DNA of 64,000 nucleotides from JAAZLS01 sp964585925 (GTDB taxonomy: Bacteria; Bacillota; Dethiobacteria; DTU022): the NCBI GenBank assembly GCA_964585925.1, contig CAZPFS010000002.1, forward strand, positions 35,525-99,524, written 5' to 3'. Below, piece by piece: positions 43,425 through 51,168 of the stretch (positions are counted from its first letter, which is position 1; each line of letters starts with the position of its first letter). The notes below the pieces were generated by a model that worked only from the letters and a program-made list of their open reading frames with translations, was not told where the DNA came from and did no database searches. The position numbers and the translations under genes are program-made.

Positions 43425-43937
43425 GTGATAACGGCAAACCACGAGGATACATACCGGATAAATTTAATTGTAGGGTTTTTGATGCAATTCCCGGAAATAT
43501 TTACAGTAAATTATGATCTGGAGAGTTCGTCTTATTGCTTTGCTTTTATGATCAGAAAAAAAATATCATCAGGCCAATACCGCAGGTTCTGCAAGGATTT
43601 TATGGAAATCTGGGACAGCTATTGTTATTTTTCAAAAAGAGAACTTTCAGAATTCAAAATTCGCAAACATTACTGCTATGAATTCACCCGGTTGGATCTT
43701 TTTTTTGCCAGGGAAAATTTGAGCAGCGAGGAGGTGAGTCTGGTTAACAATTTTGTCAAAGACAAATTTGGCGAAAACCTGATCAGCGATTACCGGGAAG
43801 GAGATTCAAACTTGTTTACTGATTACAGGCAAACTGATGACGATTACCTGGAATTTCTTCTGATTCAGGGAGAAAAAAGACCAAACGCATTGTTCGCATT
43901 TCGCGAGTCGGGAAAGGTATATGTGTTAAACAAATAA
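43425..43937 (+). CDS. Hypothetical protein, 170 aa
   Basis: A soluble, aromatic-rich protein (SSSYCFAFMIRKKISSGQYRRFCKDFMEIWDSYCYF) with a well-formed alpha/beta look and an acidic C-terminal half. GTG 43425 has TTGGAGGG upstream. I do not recognise it with certainty; similar short proteins are found in spore-forming Clostridia. It occupies the slot between rny and spoVS, where many relatives carry a ymdB-type phosphodiesterase gene, and does not resemble that enzyme. Confidence 0.75.
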   Translation: MITANHEDTYRINLIVGFLMQFPEIFTVNYDLESSSYCFAFMIRKKISSGQYRRFCKDFMEIWDSYCYFSKRELSEFKIRKHYCYEFTRLDLFFARENLSSEEVSLVNNFVKDKFGENLISDYREGDSNLFTDYRQTDDDYLEFLLIQGEKRPNALFAFRESGKVYVLNK

Positions 43938-44175
43938 GGGCAATCATAAAATTAAATAATAACGAGTATGCCTACCCCGTTTCCCCTAGGAATTTCCATG
44001 GTTCTAGATAAAAACCAGGCATTTTTTGATACGTTAACCTTTATGAGCATGTAATCTTCTTCGTAAAGATGGAATATTTTAAAATATAACCGATATGGAA
44101 TAATTCAGGAAGGATTGTGAGCCTTAAAACACGAACAGTATTCAAGTAAAATGTTTAAGGGGGTACATATGGTTT

Positions 44176-44436
44176 ATGGAAGTATTAAAGGTTTCAGCAA
44201 AATCTAATCCGAATTCTGTGGCCGGCGCCTTGGCAGGTGTATTGCGTGAACGGGGTGGAGCAGAAATACAGACAATCGGGGCAGGTGCGCTCAATCAAGC
44301 AGTAAAGGCAGTAGCTATAGCCAGAGGGTTCGTGGCACCGGGAGGAATTGATCTGATTTGTGTTCCGGCTTTTACAGATATTATGATTGATGGTGAGGAA
44401 AGGACTGCCATAAAACTGATTATACAACCCCGTTAA
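44176..44436 (+). CDS. spoVS: Stage V sporulation protein S
   Basis: An 86-residue protein almost identical in pattern to Bacillus SpoVS: EVLKVSAKSNPNSVAGALAG, QTIGAGALNQAVKAVAIARG, and DIMIDGEERTAIKLII. SpoVS has an Alba-like fold and influences coat assembly and septation. ATG 44176 has AAGGGGG about 13 bases upstream; an ATG at 44169 is out of frame. A terminator follows at 44480. Confidence 0.96.
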   Translation: MEVLKVSAKSNPNSVAGALAGVLRERGGAEIQTIGAGALNQAVKAVAIARGFVAPGGIDLICVPAFTDIMIDGEERTAIKLIIQPR

Positions 44437-44479
44437 ACTGCTGTGATTATCATGAGATTATATTATGCGAGCAATTATT

Positions 44480-44512
44480 ACACCCTTGACCACACTCAGG
44501 GGTGTTTTTTTT
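44480..44512 (+). terminator. Intrinsic terminator after spoVS
   Basis: acacccttga pairs with tcaggggtgt (nine of ten positions, loop ccacac) and is followed by eight T residues. Confidence 0.88.
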
Positions 44513-44537
44513 ATGAATAGGAGGGTAATATTGAACT

Positions 44538-45503
44538 ATGGAAAATACTTGCCCCGAACATTTTATCGCCGACTCCCACTGCGATACCCTGCGGTTGACG
44601 AACAGTGAGGGCTATAATTTTACGCTGCACAATGACTGCGCCCATATTGACCTGCCGCGGCTCAGGGCCGGGAAAGTAAACCTCATGTTTTTTGCAGTAT
44701 GTACCGCCCCTTACTGCCAACCCGGTTCATATCTTTACAATTCGATGATCTACATTCGAAACTATCACCGCCTTTTGAATCAGAACAGAGAACAGTTGCT
44801 GGCCCTGGAAAACAGTGACGATCTTGAACCGAACAAACAAAATAACAGGATATACTGCCTGCTTTCCCTGGAAGGTGCGGAACCCCTGGAGGATTGCCCG
44901 GATAATCTGGAGATATTTTTCAGATTGGGAGTGCGCTGCGTCTCATTAACCTGGAACAGCCGAAACATGTTTGCCGATGGAGTCGGAGAAAATGCCGCCG
45001 GAAGCGGTTTGACCAGTTTGGGACGGCGTCTTCTGGAAAGAATGTCCGCACTCGGGATTATACTGGATCTGGCTCATCTGTCGCCACGCTGTTTTGACGA
45101 AGCCCTGGATCAGTCAGCGAGACCGCCCCTGGTATCTCATGCCAATTCCCACAAAATGTGCAATCACCCCCGTAATTTAACCGATGAACAGGTCAAAGCA
45201 GTGGCCTCAAAGGGGGGGGTTATCGGTTTGAGTTTCAACGCACCGTTTGTTTCCGGAAATAAGACCGCCACCCTGAGTCAGTTGGCCGATCACTATGTTC
45301 ACCTGGCGGAGGTGGCCGGAACATCCCATTTGGCTATCGGCTCCGATTTTGACGGCACGGAATACCCGGTAGAACAATTATCTGATGCCTCTTGCTACGG
45401 CAACCTGTTGATGTCGCTATATGACCGGGGCTTTTCCCCGGCGGACATCGATCTAATTGCCGGTGGAAATCTGAGGAGGATTATTAAGGCCAATTTAAAA
45501 TGA
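44538..45503 (+). CDS. Membrane dipeptidase (peptidase family M19)
   Basis: Zinc dipeptidase of the renal dipeptidase family; bacterial members split various L,L- and L,D-dipeptides. Family motifs: DSHCDTLRL (HxD zinc ligands), LSLEGAEPL (bridging Glu), LSPRCFDEAL, VSHANSH and GSDFDGTEYPVEQL. 321 residues. AGGAGGG is 13 bases upstream. Its stop overlaps the next start (ATGA), pairing it with a PHP phosphoesterase. Confidence 0.93.
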   Translation: MENTCPEHFIADSHCDTLRLTNSEGYNFTLHNDCAHIDLPRLRAGKVNLMFFAVCTAPYCQPGSYLYNSMIYIRNYHRLLNQNREQLLALENSDDLEPNKQNNRIYCLLSLEGAEPLEDCPDNLEIFFRLGVRCVSLTWNSRNMFADGVGENAAGSGLTSLGRRLLERMSALGIILDLAHLSPRCFDEALDQSARPPLVSHANSHKMCNHPRNLTDEQVKAVASKGGVIGLSFNAPFVSGNKTATLSQLADHYVHLAEVAGTSHLAIGSDFDGTEYPVEQLSDASCYGNLLMSLYDRGFSPADIDLIAGGNLRRIIKANLK

Positions 45504-46342
45504 ACAATCGTGAACTATGGACAGTGGATTTGCATGCCCACACAAACTATTCGGATGGATTTTATCCCCCCGGCGAGTTGGTATCCATGAGTGCGCGGCG
45601 GGGCCTCAAGGCACTGGCCGTGACCGATCATGATACCATGGATGGTGTTCCGGAGGCACTTGCCGCCGGGCGGCACTTGGGGATCGAGGTGGTGCCGGGG
45701 GTGGAGATAGGCGCGGTTTTCCGGGGAGGGGAGCTGCACCTGCTCGGCTATTATCCTGTTCGGAACAGTGATCTTTTGTTGTTCTTGAAGCTGATGAAAA
45801 ATGAACGTTTTCAGAGGGCCCGTAAAATATTACAGAGGCTTAAAAGTTTGGGGATAAATGTAAGCAAGGAGGAAATCGCCCGGGAGTCATACCCGGCTTC
45901 TCCGGGCAGACTGCATTTCGCCAGAGTATTGCTTAGAAGAAATTTTGTGGCTACGGTGGAAGAGGCGTTTAATCGGTTCCTGGGAGAAGGGGGTACCGCT
46001 TTTTTTGCCCGCAAACTTTTTCCGGTAGAAAAGGTGTTGCACATTCTGCACCAATCAGGTGCGGTCAGTGTTCTGGCTCATCCCGGCTTGATCAAACATG
46101 CCCCGGTGGAAGAAATATTATCCCTGGGAGTGAAGGGCCTGGAGGTATTTTACCCCGGCCATAGCAATTCACAACAGCATGATTTTCTGCAAATGGCCGT
46201 AGATCAAAACCTGCTGATCACCGGAGGTTCAGACTACCATGGCGGGCCGCAAAGCAAGGTCACCCATCCCGGTTATACTGCCATAAGCTACCGCTACCTT
46301 TTGCGGTTGCAGGAGGCAGCGGGCTCCATTGACCGGGAATAG
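45500..46342 (+). CDS. PHP-domain phosphoesterase
   Basis: A 280-residue protein with the four PHP motifs: DLHAHTNYSDG, AVTDHDTMDG, PGVEIGAV near residue 65, and SVLAHPG plus GGSDYHG. Stand-alone members of this type hydrolyse nucleoside 3',5'-bisphosphates (YciV/TrpH class) or histidinol phosphate; the YciV group fits better in length and motifs. It is translationally coupled to the dipeptidase gene. Confidence 0.9.
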   Translation: MNNRELWTVDLHAHTNYSDGFYPPGELVSMSARRGLKALAVTDHDTMDGVPEALAAGRHLGIEVVPGVEIGAVFRGGELHLLGYYPVRNSDLLLFLKLMKNERFQRARKILQRLKSLGINVSKEEIARESYPASPGRLHFARVLLRRNFVATVEEAFNRFLGEGGTAFFARKLFPVEKVLHILHQSGAVSVLAHPGLIKHAPVEEILSLGVKGLEVFYPGHSNSQQHDFLQMAVDQNLLITGGSDYHGGPQSKVTHPGYTAISYRYLLRLQEAAGSIDRE

Positions 46343-46378
46343 GTCTTGATTCATAAGACTCGCGGGGTATGTATATGC

Positions 46379-46403
46379 ATATGTCCACAAAACTTGTGCA
46401 TAT
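46379..46403. repeat. Inverted repeat before the Na+-pump operon
   Basis: ATATGTCCACAA and TTGTGCATAT form a ten-pair stem with a two-base bulge and a three-base loop. No T-run follows. It may be a regulator site or processed hairpin; an extended -10 (TGATACAAT, 46453-46461) lies about 50 bases downstream. Confidence 0.5.
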
Positions 46404-46507
46404 ATTTGTAGTATTCTAACAAGGAAGCCCCCTTTATAAACAAAAAATAATATGATACAATAAGCATTGGTTCGGCTTTCAATATTTATAGAAGAGGAGT
46501 GCGCATT

Positions 46508-46906
46508 TTGGACAGGTCGGTAATTGCATTTCAGGTGGTCACCTTGGGGATGGGAGTTACGCTTGTAGCCCTATTTTTGTTGTACGCAATATTAAGTGTT
46601 TTCGGACGGGTATTTCAAAAAAAAAATGCACCTGAACTAAAAGGCTCATCCCCGGCAAGGCCGGCGGTATTGGTTGAATCTTCAACTTCAGGCACTGATC
46701 GCAGGATAGTAGCTGCAATTGTAGGCGCCGTCAGCCCGCTACTCCTCGACAGACAATCAAAACACCCTTTTAAAATCAGCATTAACCCCTTGGGTGAGGT
46801 TGCCCCGACCGCCAAAGCCTGGGTGCTGAACGGAAGAAAAGATTTAATGACCGGGGCTTTAAAACTAGCAGCAATAAGAAGGAGAGGTAGATATGCGGAA
46901 ATTTAA
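46508..46906 (+). CDS. OadG-like small membrane subunit (gamma) of Na+-translocating decarboxylase
   Basis: A 132-residue protein with one N-terminal membrane helix (VVTLGMGVTLVALFLLYAIL, about 9-28) and a cytoplasmic tail. The VTLGMGVT.V...L..L sequence is the OadG/sodium pump gamma signature; the tail segment DRRIVAAIVGAVSPLL is seen in gamma-type subunits that hold the complex together. TTG 46508 is eight bases after AGGAG; a GTG at 46499 is possible. It is the first gene of a three-gene Na+-pump operon. Confidence 0.85.
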   Translation: MDRSVIAFQVVTLGMGVTLVALFLLYAILSVFGRVFQKKNAPELKGSSPARPAVLVESSTSGTDRRIVAAIVGAVSPLLLDRQSKHPFKISINPLGEVAPTAKAWVLNGRKDLMTGALKLAAIRRRGRYAEI

Positions 46907-47306
46907 AGTAACTGTAGAAGGACAGATATACGAAGTCGCGGTTGAAGAAATCTCGGCACAAACTACAACTGCCGCTCAACCGTCAATTGTAAACAATCAA
47001 CCGGCGCCGGAAGCAACTCAAAAAACGACGGTTATGAACAGTCCGGTTTCTTCCCCGCCGGCCAGAGAAAAAGAAAGTACGGACCGCGCCGGCGGATCTG
47101 TGGTTCCCGCCCCCATGCCGGGCTCAATCATAGAAGTGCGGGTTAAAACAGGAGATGCCGTATCACCGGGAGATGTGCTGTTGATACTGGAAGCAATGAA
47201 AATGGAAAATGAAATAACTTCACCGGTAAAAGGAACCGTCACCAAAATAACGATCAAAGGCGGCGATACGGTCAATTCAGGCGATCCCCTGGTTTACATT
47301 GAATAG
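46893..47306 (+). CDS. Biotin carboxyl-carrier protein of Na+-translocating decarboxylase
   Basis: Carries CO2 from the carboxyltransferase to the membrane pump. The N-terminus (MRKFKVTVEGQIYEVAVEE) is a typical family opening, an Ala/Pro/Thr-rich flexible linker follows (about 22-65), and the C-terminal biotinyl domain has the EAMKMEN motif with the modified Lys. 137 residues. It overlaps the preceding gene by 14 bases with AGAAGGAGAGG upstream. Confidence 0.95.
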   Translation: MRKFKVTVEGQIYEVAVEEISAQTTTAAQPSIVNNQPAPEATQKTTVMNSPVSSPPAREKESTDRAGGSVVPAPMPGSIIEVRVKTGDAVSPGDVLLILEAMKMENEITSPVKGTVTKITIKGGDTVNSGDPLVYIE

Positions 47307-47354
47307 CCGTTTACCTGCCACAAAGAGCAAGGATGCAGCAAGGAGGAAAGACTG

Positions 47355-48485
47355 TTGGGAAGTCTAGTCTGGGAATTTATTCAAACTACCGGTTTTTATA
47401 ACCTTACATTGTATGAAGGCATCATGATTGCCATTGCTTTTTTATTGCTTTATCTGGGTATTGTTAAAGGCTATGAGCCGCTGCTGATGGTCCCCATAGC
47501 CTTTGGTATGCTGCTGGTTAACCTCCCCCTGGGAGGGCTGCTGGAAGGGCCGGTGGGTGAACAGGCCGGGGGGTTGCTTTATTATTTGTCGCAGGGTATC
47601 CACCTGGGTATTTTCCCGCCCCTCATATTTCTGGGTATAGGGGCCATGACTGATTTCGGGCCGCTGATTGCCAACCCGGTGACCTTAGTGTTGGGGGCAG
47701 CGGCACAACTGGGAATATTCACTACCTTTTTGGGAGCATTTTACCTGGGATTTACTCCCTCCCAATGCGGATCCATCGGAATTATCGGAGGCGCCGACGG
47801 TCCTACCGCCATTTTTGTAACCAGCAAGCTGGCTCCGGAGTTGATGGGCGCCATAGCCATTGCCGCCTATTCCTATATGGCCCTGGTGCCGATCATCCAG
47901 CCTCCAATTATGAAATTGCTCACCACCAAAAAAGAACGGGAAACGGTGATGCAACAGCTGAGGCCCGTTTCCAAGACCGAAAAGATTATATTTCCGATAG
48001 TGGTAATGATAATTACCGGGATGCTGGTTCCTTCGGCCATGCCTTTGTTGGGGATGTTGATGTTCGGCAACCTGCTTCGGGAGTGCGGGGTGGTGGATCG
48101 GTTGAGCAAGACCGCCCAGAATGAATTGATGAATATAGTGGTTATCTTTTTGGGGATATCGGTTGGGGCAAAAGCTACCGCGGAATATTTTCTGAGAACG
48201 GATACCATAATGATCATTTTCCTTGGGCTGGCCGCCTTTGCCGTGGGCACGGCCGGCGGGGTCCTGATGGGGAAATTGCTGTACGTAATCACCGGAGGCA
48301 AGGTCAATCCGCTGATCGGTTCTGCCGGTGTATCTGCAGTTCCCATGGCCGCCCGGGTTTCGCAAGCGGTGGGCAAGGAAGCCAACCCCAACAACTATCT
48401 GTTAATGCATGCCATGGGTCCCAATGTGGCCGGCGTTATCGGTTCTGCCGTAGCGGCAGGGATTTTGTTGTCAATTCTGGGATAG
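47355..48485 (+). CDS. Na+-translocating decarboxylase beta subunit (OadB/MmdB/GcdB family)
   Basis: Integral membrane subunit that couples decarboxylation of carboxybiotin to Na+ export. 376 residues with about nine helices; the conserved Asp-bearing motif is GIIGGADGPTAIF, and the second Na+-site region is near GSAGVSAVPMAARVSQ. The start is TTG 47355 with AAGGAGGAAAG upstream. The substrate (oxaloacetate, methylmalonyl-CoA or glutaconyl-CoA) cannot be read, because the alpha carboxyltransferase gene is not in the window. Confidence 0.94.
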   Translation: MGSLVWEFIQTTGFYNLTLYEGIMIAIAFLLLYLGIVKGYEPLLMVPIAFGMLLVNLPLGGLLEGPVGEQAGGLLYYLSQGIHLGIFPPLIFLGIGAMTDFGPLIANPVTLVLGAAAQLGIFTTFLGAFYLGFTPSQCGSIGIIGGADGPTAIFVTSKLAPELMGAIAIAAYSYMALVPIIQPPIMKLLTTKKERETVMQQLRPVSKTEKIIFPIVVMIITGMLVPSAMPLLGMLMFGNLLRECGVVDRLSKTAQNELMNIVVIFLGISVGAKATAEYFLRTDTIMIIFLGLAAFAVGTAGGVLMGKLLYVITGGKVNPLIGSAGVSAVPMAARVSQAVGKEANPNNYLLMHAMGPNVAGVIGSAVAAGILLSILG

Positions 48486-48518
48486 ATTCCCGCTAAAAAT
48501 AAACTGCCTGGAAATGAA

Positions 48519-48590
48519 AGAGCCCCATCCCGAGGCGCAGTGTTCATTGCAAAATGGTCCACAATGGACTAATTCGCCTGATGGGGCTCT
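48519..48590. repeat. 72-bp inverted repeat (hairpin element) behind the Na+-pump operon
   Basis: AGAGCCCCATC (48519-48529) is perfectly complementary to GATGGGGCTCT (48580-48590); inside it AGGCG pairs with CGCCT, and further in GTCCA-CAA-TGGAC makes another small hairpin. No T-run follows the right arm, so it is not an ordinary terminator. It may be a miniature inverted-repeat element or a structured RNA. Confidence 0.8.
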
Positions 48591-48690
48591 ACTAATAATA
48601 TAACTAATAGCCGACATATTATTCCTTAAGATTGAAAAATAATTGGGAATAAAAAGGATTGCCTATTTGACTGCCAGGAAGGAGGTACAT

Positions 48691-49455
48691 ATGGATACCG
48701 GTACCGGTTACCGGAATAAAATTAAGGCATTGGCCGGTTTAATCAATAATTGCTGCAAGGTCTATGCTCTTACCGGTGCGGGGTGCAGTACGGAAAGCGG
48801 CCTGCCCGATTTTCGCAGCCCCGGCACCGGCCTGTGGGAAAAGGTAGATCCATTGGAATATTCCACCTCACAGGTGCTTTACAATGATCCGGTTTCTTTT
48901 TATAAATTTGGTTTCCCCCGGTTTAAACAGTTGAGCCTGGCCCGGCCCAATAAGGGTCACCATGCGCTGGCGGAGCTGGAGAAGTTGGGTTTTATCAAAG
49001 GCCTGATCACCCAAAATATTGATGGGCTGCACTATAAAGCAGGATCTAAGCGAATTTGGGAAGTGCACGGCCACCTGCGTACCGCCACTTGCACCGCCTG
49101 CGGCGCAAGCCATGCTTTCAGGACTTTGGTTGGCAAACTGGATTCGGGGGAAATTCCTCCCCGCTGTTCCTGCCGGGGATTGATCCGTCCAGATATAGTT
49201 TTATTCGGCGACTCCATGGCCGAACCTTATTTCGAGGCGGAACAGGTCCTAGGGGCCGGATGTGACCTTCTGTTGGCGATAGGAACCAGTCTCAGCGTAT
49301 ACCCTGTAGCCGGACTGCCCCGCCTGGCCAGTCAGCTGGGGATCATAAATTTGCAGCCCACCCCCTATGACCGGGAAGCGGCGGTGGTGATCACCGAAAA
49401 GATATCCATCGTTTTAGGTGATCTGCTGGGTGAACTCAGGGGAGAAAATAGATAA
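48691..49455 (+). CDS. Sir2-family NAD-dependent protein deacylase
   Basis: Removes acyl groups from protein lysines using NAD. Motifs: ALTGAGCSTESGLPDFR, GLITQNIDGLH, VHGHLRTATC, and CTAC...RCSCRG, a zinc site with one pair shortened to CxC. 254 residues from ATG 48691 with AAGGAGG upstream; an upstream in-frame start at 48643 lacks one. It stands alone between the hairpin element and gltX. Confidence 0.94.
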   Translation: MDTGTGYRNKIKALAGLINNCCKVYALTGAGCSTESGLPDFRSPGTGLWEKVDPLEYSTSQVLYNDPVSFYKFGFPRFKQLSLARPNKGHHALAELEKLGFIKGLITQNIDGLHYKAGSKRIWEVHGHLRTATCTACGASHAFRTLVGKLDSGEIPPRCSCRGLIRPDIVLFGDSMAEPYFEAEQVLGAGCDLLLAIGTSLSVYPVAGLPRLASQLGIINLQPTPYDREAAVVITEKISIVLGDLLGELRGENR

Positions 49456-49513
49456 TTTATCCCGGTTATGATATATTACAATCAATAAACATTTAAGGCA
49501 GGAGCGAGCTATA

Positions 49514-50956
49514 TTGCCCACAACCAGAGTGAGATTTGCCCCCAGCCCCACCGGCGAGCTGCATATTGGGGGAGCCAGGACAGCTCTTTTCAATTGGCTC
49601 TATGCCCGTGCCACCGGCGGGGTGTTTGTATTGAGAATCGATGATACCGACCTGGAGCGTTCCCGCCCCGAGTTTACCCAGGGGCTCCTGGAGGCTTTAA
49701 AATGGCTGGGTCTGAATTGGGACGAGGGACCGTATTTTCAATCGGAATACCTGGAAGGATACCGGCGTGAGATAGATCGCCTGATCTCGGAGGGAAAGGC
49801 CTATCGGTGTTACTGCCGCGAAGAGGAACTGAAGACCGGCAGGGAACAGGCCCGCCGAGAAAAGAGAGCCTATGTATATCCCGGAAAATGCCGCGATCTG
49901 ACCCCGGATCAGGAAAAACTCCTGGTACAGGAAGGCCGGAAAGCGGTGGTCCGGCTCAAGGTTCCCGGGAGTGGAGAGACGGTGGTGGCCGACAAGATCC
50001 GCGGTGAGGTGCACTTCGAGAACAGCACCCTGGACGACTTCATCATCATGAAATCAAACGGCCTGCCCACCTACAACTTCGCCAGTGTGGTTGACGATGA
50101 GCGGCTGAACATCACCGATGTGATCCGGGCCGAAGAACATCTCCCCAATACTCCCCGCCAACAGCTCTGTGCCCTGGCCCTGGGATACCGGCTCCCCAGA
50201 TATGCCCATGTTCCCATGATCCTAGCCCCGGACCGCAGCAAATTGAGCAAACGGCACGGAGCCACCTCGGTAGAACAATTCCGGGCAGAAGGGTTTTTGC
50301 CGGAAGCCCTGGTCAACTATATGACTTTGTTGGGATGGTCGCCCGAAGGGGATGAATTTTTCTCGGCGGCAGATGTGGCCGGCCGGTTCAAACTGGACCG
50401 GGTAAACAAAACTGCGGCAATCTACGATACGGCTAAACTGACCTGGATCAACGGCCATTACCTGCGGGAAGGCGACCTGGAGCGCATCATCGGCTTCGCC
50501 CGGCCCTTCTTCCTGAAAGAGGGGCTGCTTGAAAAAGAGCCGGGCCGGGAGGAGACTGAATATCTGACACAGGTTGTTAATCTGGTTCGCCAGAGGGAAA
50601 AAACCCTGCTGGATCTGGCCCGGGCCTCGACCTATTTTTTCCGGGATGAACTGGCCTATGATCGGCAGGGGGAGGAAAAGTATTTTCGGATGGAGGGAGC
50701 CTCCAGAGTTCTTCGACTGCTTGCGGGCCCTTTAACTGCTCTTTCCGATTGTGACCCGGATGTCTTTGCCCGAAATCTCAAGGAGTTGGGCGCCGAATTG
50801 AAACTCCCCTCCGGTAAAATGATGCCCCTGTTACGGCTGTCTGTTTCGGGGCGTACCACGGGACCAGAACTATTCGAAATCATGGCGGTGCTTGGGCCGC
50901 AAAAGGTCGTCCAAAGGCTGTTGACCGCGGCTGCTTATATTGACAAAAACTATTGA
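49514..50956 (+). CDS. gltX: Glutamate--tRNA ligase
   Basis: Charges tRNA-Glu (and often tRNA-Gln in bacteria using the amidotransferase route). HIGH motif in APSPTGELHIGGARTAL, KMSKS equivalent LSKRHG, and anticodon-binding C-terminal helical domain. 480 residues. The start is TTG 49514 behind GGCAGGAG. Confidence 0.96.
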   Translation: MPTTRVRFAPSPTGELHIGGARTALFNWLYARATGGVFVLRIDDTDLERSRPEFTQGLLEALKWLGLNWDEGPYFQSEYLEGYRREIDRLISEGKAYRCYCREEELKTGREQARREKRAYVYPGKCRDLTPDQEKLLVQEGRKAVVRLKVPGSGETVVADKIRGEVHFENSTLDDFIIMKSNGLPTYNFASVVDDERLNITDVIRAEEHLPNTPRQQLCALALGYRLPRYAHVPMILAPDRSKLSKRHGATSVEQFRAEGFLPEALVNYMTLLGWSPEGDEFFSAADVAGRFKLDRVNKTAAIYDTAKLTWINGHYLREGDLERIIGFARPFFLKEGLLEKEPGREETEYLTQVVNLVRQREKTLLDLARASTYFFRDELAYDRQGEEKYFRMEGASRVLRLLAGPLTALSDCDPDVFARNLKELGAELKLPSGKMMPLLRLSVSGRTTGPELFEIMAVLGPQKVVQRLLTAAAYIDKNY

Positions 50957-51130
50957 CTTTGTCCGCCTTCATCGTTAAACTTATGTTAAGTAAAGGGATG
51001 ATGGCGGATCCCGGTAGCATGGTAGGAAGGGAGAGATGGCGTGACAGTGGATCTGCAGCTTTATATGGTTGTAGGACGGTAGCAAGGCAGGTAGCGGTTT
51101 TACCCCTTGGAAGAGGGTTTTTATTTTTTT
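50953..51130 (+). promoter_or_regulatory. Promoter and structured leader with terminator before the ABC importer
   Basis: TTGACT (50953-50958), 17 bases, TAAACT (50976-50981) starts a leader of about 110 bases before a terminator. A hairpin CTGCAGC...GTTGTAG (51053-51074) and a GGTA...TACC pairing overlap the terminator arm. The terminator itself is ACCCC-TTGGAA-GAGGGT followed by a long T-run (51102-51130). The arrangement (promoter, structure, terminator, importer) is that of a riboswitch or attenuator, but I cannot match it to a known class. Confidence 0.45.
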
Positions 51131-51168
51131 TAAGAAAAAAATTATAGAAAAAAAGTGGAGGGTCTGAT

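Noticed and set aside
44100..44150. Sigma-H promoter before spoVS
   Set aside because: AGGATTG and ACGAACA resemble the boxes only loosely, and the spacing is off; no firm call.
51020..51110. c-di-GMP-I riboswitch before the ABC importer
   Set aside because: GGTAGCGGTTTTACC recalls the 3' part of that aptamer, but the essential CGCAAAGC and the upstream GCAAACC blocks are absent.
50957..51168. T-box (tryptophan) leader
   Set aside because: No T-box sequence (TGGGTGG...ACCGCG type) and no convincing specifier loop were found, although TrpX-type operons can have one.
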